A stretch of 64,000 nt of DNA from assembly GCA_001414485.1 (NCBI GenBank), contig LLEY01000034.1, positions 1-64,000 of the forward strand, given 5' to 3'. The first letter of the stretch is position 1. Every line of letters starts with the position of its first letter. Below the pieces are notes generated by a model that had not been told where the DNA came from, made no database searches, and saw only the letters and a program-made list of their open reading frames with translations. A program made the position numbers and the translations under genes. The stretch is from Calycina herbarum. Taxonomy: Eukaryota > Ascomycota > Leotiomycetes > Helotiales > Pezizellaceae. Of this stretch, positions 56,101 to 64,000 are shown in pieces.

Positions 56101-59100
56101 AAGTGGAACTCTTCCGACCCGAACGAGTTCGACAACGAGCGGCCCCAGAAGACCAACCATCAGCGTATTGTTTGACGGCAAAGATATCGCATACAGCTCC
56201 CTATCCAAGAGAGAACTTGGTAACAAAGTACTCGAAATGTATGCAGAGCTTCTGTGTGAGCCCGGAAGCACTTCAAATATCAGGAAATTTGCTAGGACTG
56301 TGACAAACAAGGTATGATAAATTCCACAACTGAGTCGAATGAAATTCTAATATTCACAGTGGCTACTACACCTTCTAACCGAAGACGACCCCGAAGTTGT
56401 CGTACTCGGTACAAAAATTCTAGCCCGACTGCTCGTCGTCCACGGTTCCAGCTACGTCACAAAATTCGCCCAAAAAACGGGTGGATATGCGATCATGCGG
56501 TACAGACTAAAGCGATGGTGGGATATCTCCACTCTATGGCCTATCTGCCTTTGCATTCTCTTCGGACGCGATGTCGCGGAAATCGATTTCGAGAGACCCT
56601 TTGAACTTTTTAGTTTACTTGAGACGTTCGAAAATTGCAAAGTTGTTTACCCGGGTGTGCTGCCGGTGATTACTGAGATGTTGAAACATGGGATTAAGGA
56701 TGTTATGAGGACGCAGGATGATCCTGATTCGCCGTTGGCTGAGAGAGCTGCGAACCAGGAGCAGAAGGCGAGTTTGGGCGTTCCTGCTGGGCATTCGAGA
56801 CGGAGGTCTATGTCTTTGACCAAGGAGTTGGAGTCTCGACAAACTCAACAAACAAGACAAGTTCGTGTTGGTGGACAAGCTACCGTGCTGCATACTGTCA
56901 TTCGATTCTTCGCAGACTTACATGGAAAATCTTCAGAGTTCCGGGATTTTGCGGTATCCTCGGATTATATCAGGTTGTTGCTTACCGTTCTCTTTCCGGT
57001 GGTTGTGAGCACAGATGCTGTCAGCCCAGAAACCGAATTGACCGCTCGCGAACCCCTAAATTTTGATGGGGATGATGTTATAATCCGCCCAATCTCGCGT
57101 TCAACAACCACTCCAGCACCGATGGTACGAACTTCGACTGTAGAAACCATGCTCCCACCAAGTCCCACACAACCTAGAGCTAGACCACTAAGACGTGGAT
57201 CATCATTCATCCTATTGACATCCCGACCGTCCGAGTTCAGCCCATCTTCTGCAAGACTAAATCTTGTCATGTCGCCCAAGAAGAAAGTTGCTGCACAAAA
57301 GATCAGTAATTCTCTTGTGGAGGGGTTGCTGGAACTTGTCATCAATATATTCATCGATCAAGTCATGGTACGAAAGGACTTCACGGGGTTTGGGCTCTTT
57401 TTGAAAGTGCCGCCTGGCTTTCAAGAGCATCAAGCTTATTTTGAATCCTACTTGCTACGTAACACCATCTCAGAGCTCAATAACACGATTCAACTTGATC
57501 AAAAGTCATTGTGGGAGACGAGGGTTCTACAAAATATGGCCCGTTTTGCGACTCACATGGGGGAAGCTATCTTTGAAGGGTGGTTCTTGGGTGGCGCGGA
57601 TCCATTATTGGACTTCGCTGGCACTGTACTGGAATATCTCCAGCGACCAGAAATTCGGGAGATCAAGAATGTTAGACTTTGCAGCCCATCCATTCAAACG
57701 ATCAAGAACGTCTTCTTAAGAGTTGTTTTGTTGAGACTGTCGGACTTGGATAACGACCAAGTATCTGAAGATGAGGCGGTGGCATTTATGGATAAACTCC
57801 AATACTGGCAAACCGTCATGCTTTCTCCTGACGGGTTCGAGAGAAACCCTGGGGAAGAAAAGAAGGACATATATCTTCAGCTTATTTGCTATCAACTATA
57901 CATCAAGCTGGTGGATTCAAGAGAACGGGTTCGCCTGGCAGCTGCGAATTTGTGGCGTATCATGTTGGTACAGAAGCCGGAAGAAACCTCAGCCATGTTT
58001 CAACAAGCAGTGTCGAATGAGCACAAGAACTTATCATCCGATTTCAAAAAGTTGATGGAGCTTGACAATGAAACCTTCGTTGTATGGGTCGATACACAGC
58101 GCGCGGAATTAGATGCTCTCTTCTTCGGGGTCATGTCTAAAGCATGGGAAGATTTCGTCAACACCGAAAATAAAAAGACCGAAGACACAGCGACGAATCG
58201 AGTGGCCAAGCGTCGAGACCGACTGAGACAATGGCATGCCGAGGATAGCAGTGACGATAAATTCATCTTCCAGCATGATCTCGCAACTTCTTCTTGGATG
58301 AAGAATATTTATGCTGCGGAACATCTGAAGCATCAACGAGCGCAACAAGATCAGCAGGATAATTTTAGTTTCCTGGCGTCTACTTTTACAAAGATGAACC
58401 GCGAGCTTCTGAGGCCGTGTGCTGTGTTTGATAATAAGGCGCCTACGAAATGGAAGTTGGATCGAACGGAAGGGAGAAATCGGATGAGGCTTCGTATGTT
58501 GCCTGATCGCTCGGGGCCTGCGTATGATTATCAACCTAAGCGTAGGATCACTGATGCTGGATCGAATGGGAATGGGGCTTTGAAATTAAATACAAAGTTA
58601 GCACCACCACCTGTAACCAGTATTGGAACAACACCATCAACTTCCACGCCACTGCTTGACTTCGATGCCCAGCTCGAGGCTCAGTCTAAAGCTGCCCCGG
58701 GTGCCGAAGTTCAGTATGCTCCCGATGGAAGTGTAATTCCCGAAGAAGACTTCGAGCTCGTCGAAGGTCCCAATGAACCAGGAGAAGGCGACGAGCATTA
58801 CGAAGATAAAAATCGCAAAGTCATGCGCAGTCTGCAAAGAGGGGATCAAGTTCAACAAGTCTTCAACATCTCCCGAATCATCGGTCTCGAAGCCTGCGAA
58901 GGACTCTTAATCATCGGAAAAGACTCGCTATACCTCATCGATAACGTCTTCCAAAGATCCGACGGGGAAATCGTCAATGTCTCTCAAGCTCCACCCGAAG
59001 AACGAGATCCGTATTTACAAATGATTGCTGGTCCACCTGGGCCTAAAGCAGAAAATAGAGGCACATCGCAACCCATCCGTGCTGATCAAGAATCTAGAAG

Positions 59101-61422
59101 TTGGCGATGGAATGATGTGATTAGTATTTCCAAACGTCGATTCTTATTCCGAGATGTGGCTATCGAAGTCTTCTTCACCGATGGTCGCTCTTACCTCCTC
59201 ACAGCCAACCAACCGCCTGTTAGGGATGATCTCTTCGCTCGTTTATCTTCCAAAGCTCCACACACGAATGGAAACTCTTCTCTGCCCAATCCAGAGGATA
59301 ATTGGCGTCTTGAATCTCTTCGCGTTACCGAGGAAGCTCCAGCCTCTTTTGGATCGAAATTCGGCAGTATTTTCAACTCGTCAGCTTGGAATCCCGCAAT
59401 GCGAAGATGGGCGAAGGGGGAGATAAGCAATTTCCACTACCTTATGCTTGTCAACACCATGGCAGGTCGCACCTTCAACGATCTCACTCAGTACCCGGTT
59501 TTTCCTTGGGTTTTAGCAGATTACACAAGCGAAGAATTAGACCTCGAGAATCCAGCTTCGTATCGGGATCTCTCTAAACCTATGGGCGCACAACATAACT
59601 CTCGCGCAGCAGATTTCGTCGAGAGATATAAAACCTTCGCAGACATGGGAGATGGTGCACTCCCCGCCTTCCATTATGGGACCCATTACTCTTCAGCTAT
59701 GATCGTTACGAGCTACCTTATCCGTCTTCAACCTTTCGTCAAGTCCTTTTTGCTACTGCAAGGGGGTAATTTCGATCATGCGGATCGCATGTTCTATGAT
59801 GTTGGGAAGGCGTGGCAGTCTGCTTCAAAGGATAACATGACGGATGTTAGGGAACTCATCCCCGAATTCTTCTACCTCCCGGAATTTTTGCAGAATGGGA
59901 ATGAGTATAACTTCGGCACACGACAAAGCGACGGCGGCTCTGTTGATTCCGTTCAACTTCCTCCCTGGGCAAAAGGGGACCCGAAGATTTTTGTTGCTAA
60001 GCATAGGGAGGCGCTTGAGAGTCCGCATGTCAGTAAACACTTGCATCAATGGATCGATCTTATTTTCGGGTGTAAACAACGCGGCGAAGCAGCTGTCGAA
60101 AGTGTCAACGTCTTCCATCATCTTTCCTACCATGGCGCGACGAATTTAGATGATATTCCTGATGAGGAGGATCGCAAACGCACAATTAGTATTATTCACA
60201 ACTTCGGCCAAACCCCGTACCAAGTATTTTCACGTCCTCACCAAGCACGGGAAGAGAAGAGAATCCGTCGACTGGACACAAGTGCGGAATTCCTTACACG
60301 TTTGCCCTTCCCACTTCTCGAATCGAATGAGAGGGTTGCTTCTCTTATTTACTCGGTGAAACTCGATCGTTTGCTTTGCGCTACGAGTTTCAGATTGAAT
60401 CTCCCGCCGAGTTACGACAAATACCTCGAATGGGGTTTCGCCGATAACTCAGTCCGTTTCTACTTCTCCGACTCCAAGAAACTCGCGGGACTTTTCGAAA
60501 ACCTCCACCTCGGACAACTCTCCGCTACCATCTTCGCCTCGAGTCAAACGCTCATTACTGCGGGGGAGGATTGCGTTTTGAGTGCGCATACGGTTGTTAC
60601 AAGTCCGGGGAAGGCGGTGGAACTGCAACCAAAAACCTCGCTTTTCGGCCACAAAACGCCGGTTACTACTCTTGCGGTGTCAAAATCTTTCTCCACACTG
60701 CTTTCTGCGAGTATTGATGGGACAGTCCTACTTTGGGATCTCAATCGTCTGGAGTTTGTGAGGAAACTTTGTGGGGGACGGGCGGTGGAGTGCGCGGCTA
60801 TTAATGATTGTACGGGGGATGTACTGCTTTGTCGGGGGCAGACGGTGACGATTTTCACGCTTAATGGGGAGTTGGTGCTTGAGCAGAATGTTTGCGAGGG
60901 GGGTGGATATGGGGATGGGGGTGGGAGTGATTTTGTGAGTGCGTGTGCGTGGTATGAGGGTGCGGGGAATGAGTGGGTGGAGGCAGAGTTGGTTTTTACT
61001 GGGCATAGGAGGGGGGTGGTGAATGTTTGGAAGAAGACTACTGCCTCTTCTCGCCAAAGTCAAACCACCGGATGGGCCAATAACAACCATGGCGGGGGAG
61101 AGGGACAGGGTAAATGGCATCTCGAACTTGTCAAAAGACTGGAAACTGGGGATGGACGGAATGGACAAGGTACCGCCATGGGAAGCGGTGGGAATGGAGG
61201 GAATGGGGGGAGGGGAGCGGGTGAGGCGAGTGTTACTTGTATTCGACCTATGGCTCAGTGTTTATATACTGGGGATGAGGATGGGAGGGTGGTGAGTTTT
61301 CTTCTTTCTCTTTTTGCCCCTTTCTTGATTTGTGGGAGAGTGAGATGAGAGGCGTAAGGGATGATGGAATCGAGGCTAATGAGATGTAGTATGAATGGGA
61401 TTTAGTGCAAAGAGAACGATAG
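53197..61422 (+). CDS. bph1: BEACH domain protein (Bph1/neurobeachin-like)
   Basis: Four exons (53197-55858, 55908-56311, 56360-61291, 61390-61422) give 2676 aa; introns are 49, 48 and 98 nt. The last exon has only 33 nt and supplies YEWDLVQRER before TAG, completing the final WD40 blade (GRV/YEWDLV). A concanavalin A-like domain lies at about 378-578 (GYTFTAWIYVDHFDPNAH, RRWYHIAIVHKRP). Long alpha-helical repeats fill the middle. The PH-BEACH module starts near 1835 (QQVFNISRIIGLEACEGLL), and the BEACH domain spans about 2033-2312 (RRWAKGEISNFHYLMLVN, NTMAGRTFNDLTQYPVFPW, HYGTHYSSAMIVTSYLIR). WD40 repeats occupy about 2340-2676. BEACH proteins act in vesicle and membrane trafficking; yeast Bph1 is linked to protein sorting and cell-wall integrity. 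Length and order match family members. Confidence 0.93.
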
Positions 61423-61758
61423 ATGGGGTCACCTTATTTCGATGGCGTCTCAACGAGGTGCTGGAGCAGAAGACATGATAAAAAGAAAGAAAGAGGTAGT
61501 TTCGTTATTAGACGGTGGGTTTGGATGGGATGGTGGCGTGGCGTTCATTTTTGCTTGTTATATGCGAATACAGCGGAGGTACAGATGGTACATAAAAGCG
61601 AGCGAGCGAGCGAGTGGGGATGATGGGTTTGTGGTGGGTGGCAAATGATGGGGAAGCAAGCAAGCATTGCGTGGCGTTTTGTAGTTGCTGGGTACTGCTT
61701 GTATTTAGCGAATGAATCAGAGATTAATTCTTTGGGTCTTGGTTGTGTGAGCTGGTTA
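61423..61758. other. Region downstream of the BEACH gene
   Basis: 3' untranslated sequence with a short GCGA microsatellite near 61600. No separate gene is supported. Confidence 0.5.
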
Positions 61759-62216
61759 CAGTACTAGTTAACTGCTGTTAAGCGATTTCTGCAACCCTAC
61801 CAAAAAACGCTATTTTGCCTAGTTTAGAAAGACGTAGTAATAATACGCCTATGAAACGAATTATCTATAATTGTTTTTTTAGAGTTCTTTCTAGTATTAT
61901 ATATCTTTTATATATTTAGGGTTTTCTATTAAGTAAAGTCTTCTTATAAAGCAGAAGTATATATATAAACTAGTAATTTTTTAGTTAAAATTTATAATAT
62001 TTATATATAAAACTAATATTTTTTAAAATTACTTTACTTTAAAGCTCTGTATTTGTAAAAATACTTCTATAAAGAAATTTTAAATAGTAGAAAGGTTTAT
62101 AATTACTCTAATAATTTGTTTTCTAGAAGGAATTACTTTTAAATAGTAATCTATATAGTAAAAGCAAAGTACTAAAAGGCCGTGTTTTAGTGTAAAACAG
62201 CTGTTGACGGTGACTA
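61759..62216. mobile_element. 458-bp pogo/Fot1-like MITE, RIP-degraded
   Basis: The left end (CAGTACTAGTTAACTGCTGT from 61759) and the reverse complement of the right end (TAGTCACCGTCAACAGCTGT, ending at 62216) agree at 14 of 21 positions; three of the seven differences are C/T transitions. Each end is flanked by TA (61757-61758 and 62217-62218), the target duplication of Tc1/mariner elements, and a CAGTNNNCGTCAA-like end is typical of the fungal pogo/Fot1 group. The interior (about 61830-62170) is strongly AT-rich with stops in all frames, and no transposase is present. Confidence 0.55.
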
Positions 62217-64000
62217 TATCTAGTGATGTGTATAGAGAAGGTTAGGGGTTAGAAGGGTTGGTTTAGAATGACGATAAGGTGGGCGTTTATGAAGGACGTA
62301 TGGGGATGAGAGGGGATTTTCTTTTATATGTTCTAAGTTATAAGGTATGATAAGAATTTGGAAAGGCGGGAAGGATGGTTTTCGTAAGGAAAGAATTAGG
62401 ATCTCGGGTGGGAGTGTTTTAATTCATGTCAGATAATCTTAGAGGCTTGCGGTTTTTACTTCTTCCCTGATTTTTGATGGTTTTCTAATGGTGACTGGCT
62501 GCCTCGCGGTGGAGGTTGAAAGCTGTGGTAAATGAATAGCCTGTTATACTAGACTTTCTAGTACTATTTAGTATTACTCTAATGATTTAGAACTATTGAA
62601 TTCTCAATTATCCCAAGTTTCTAGGATAATTTGAATTTCTCTAGAGAGTTAGAACAACGAGAGAGCTATGTAGGCAGGTATGTATTTACTGCCACTTTTG
62701 ATGTCTATTACGAAACTTCTTTGCCAGATTACTCTTTTTTTCCCAAAGGCGAAGAGGCAAATTGGCTTGAGGCTTGAGGGGTTGTAATATATACTCATGT
62801 GTTCTTTTATTTATTATTGACGGCTTCCTTTTATTTCTTGTTTAATAAGAGGGGGATTTTGAGGTTTTACTTTGCTTTTTTTGCCGATCTCTTCTATATC
62901 TTATCTTTCTATCACCCTCTCTTGAGATTTTGGGGGGGTTGCTTTTAACCTCGTTTACTCTTGTTGAAGTGGTTCTTGAAATGGAAAAAGTGAGAAAGAC
63001 TTTCTTGGTCACTGAAGTGCCGTTCCTCATTCTCGTTACACGAAACAAAACTATCGAAAGAGCTGGGAACTAAGTAGTCCTTTGGCAGTACTTTTTCGCT
63101 GATAGCTTTGTCGGAGGAAGGGTTCACACTCTTGTAAATTCTGGGTTTTCGCAACTTCAACTATTTACTAGTCTTGTGCTCCGGTATACTCATCTCGACT
63201 ATGAGTTGATTTCTTCCTTGACATACTTTCCTGTCATTGGGTGACGTAGATGTAGTACTTCATCCAGTAGTTTGAGAACCCGAGACCTTGGCAATCTGGG
63301 ACACAAAACTCAAGCCACAGTTACTTCAACGTAACACATACAAGCCTACTCCAACCTAAAAATGGCGCTTTATCCATCTCCTTCTCCTCCCCCTCGCAGC
63401 ACCGCAAACCTCAGCATACGAACTCGCGGTCAACACCCCTATCCAAGCAATTATAATACCTCTAACACCATACAGGGTCCCCTTATCTCCATTGGCATTA
63501 GCACCGTTTATACCGCCTACCATGTTTGTTTCCCTCCCTCTCTTCCCTCACATTCTCAATCTAGCTTACATACCACGAGCGGAACACTCAAAGCACTCCA
63601 GAACAACAAACCTGATTTTTCTGAGGAGCGGGTAAATATCATTCGTACTCTTCGTGGGGCTTTCAAGGCTGATAGGTGGTTTTTTTCTCTTGCCCGAAGC
63701 GGAAGGTAGATTAGTCTTCCGTCGTTAGTTCAAATTGTTTCAAAATAGCTAGAACAATGACATCTAACCAAAATGTGTTATATCAACGTAACTTTGTTTA
63801 TTCATCTACAATGTTCTAAATAGTTGGAAGAATGGAGTTCAATAACTTAATATCAGACGGTACGAAATCCATACTTAAAGCTGGGTTACTGCTTTGGTAA
63901 GCTACTGGATGAACTTTACGCTGAGCTTTCGTTGTTGGTCATATAGATTGATTGTTTACTATGTGAATACTGCGAGTGGCGGAGGCTTGAATCTTATCGA
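62217..64000. other. Gene-poor right edge
   Basis: Apart from the dispersed repeat I find no supported gene. Minus-strand frames at 62842-63160 overlap each other in different frames. A plus-strand frame at 63362-63709 starts ALYPSPSPPPRSTANLSI and contains TIQGPLISIGI; the first line faintly recalls the N-terminus of fungal arrestin-like proteins, which would make this a decayed or partial copy, but the match is too weak to call. Confidence 0.4.
62659..62711 (+). repeat. Dispersed repeat, copy 2
   Basis: AGAGAGCTATGTAGGCAGG followed by TGTATTTACTGCCACTTTTG and TGTCTAT matches 19939-19994. Both copies are free of coding sequence. They mark an interspersed element whose borders I cannot define. 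Confidence 0.6.

Noticed and set aside
62842..63160. Two overlapping minus-strand frames
   Set aside because: They overlap in different frames without splice signals and have no recognisable motif.
63362..63709. Possible arrestin-like N-terminus
   Set aside because: Only one short line (STANLSI) recalls the family; the rest of the frame does not follow it.

Overview
The window is nuclear DNA of a filamentous ascomycete (Pezizomycotina). Genes carry short GT-AG introns of mostly 42-140 nt with CTAAC/CTGAC-like branch sites. Proteins such as Tim23, a Trm732/THADA-type protein, a Bph1-type BEACH protein and a PepC/Prb1-type vacuolar subtilisin have clear fungal character. The left edge holds retrotransposon relics whose G:C positions have largely turned to A:T, as expected from repeat-induced point mutation (RIP). 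A leotiomycete host is my guess from general gene character; it cannot be proved from the window alone.

Layout. 1-7.4 kb is a repeat block: a 28/29-bp minisatellite, a heavily RIP-mutated Ty3/gypsy element on the minus strand, and a 5'-truncated Ty1/copia element on the plus strand. 7.4-14.1 kb is gene-poor accessory DNA with a frameshifted DUF6601-like pseudogene, two paralogous small secreted proteins pointing away from each other, and a 44-bp repeat array. 14.1-35.1 kb is a gene-rich core: a secreted glycosidase-like protein, two tandem overlapping small genes, a nuclear-looking hypothetical, TIM23 and TRM732 sharing a divergent promoter, a tiny membrane protein with a 17-nt exon, and two single-pass membrane proteins with low-complexity tails. 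35.1-45.1 kb is accessory again: a 493-bp hAT-like MITE, a multi-pass membrane protein, an MFS transporter of the Dal5 type interrupted by an in-frame TGA, and a second 44-bp repeat array. 45.1-61.4 kb is core: a 1216-aa basic, Ser-rich hypothetical, the vacuolar subtilisin and the 2676-aa BEACH protein. 61.4-64 kb is repeat-rich, with a pogo/Fot1-like MITE and a dispersed repeat also seen near 20 kb.

The recognisable genes serve separate housekeeping roles (mitochondrial import, tRNA modification, vacuolar proteolysis, membrane trafficking). I see no biosynthetic cluster, CRISPR array, rRNA or convincing tRNA. The most unusual signals are the zinc-knuckle footprint left by RIP, the two new-looking MITE families, the 44-bp dyad repeat shared by two loci, the nonsense-interrupted transporter, and two introns that are multiples of three with no stop, so that unspliced RNA still codes.
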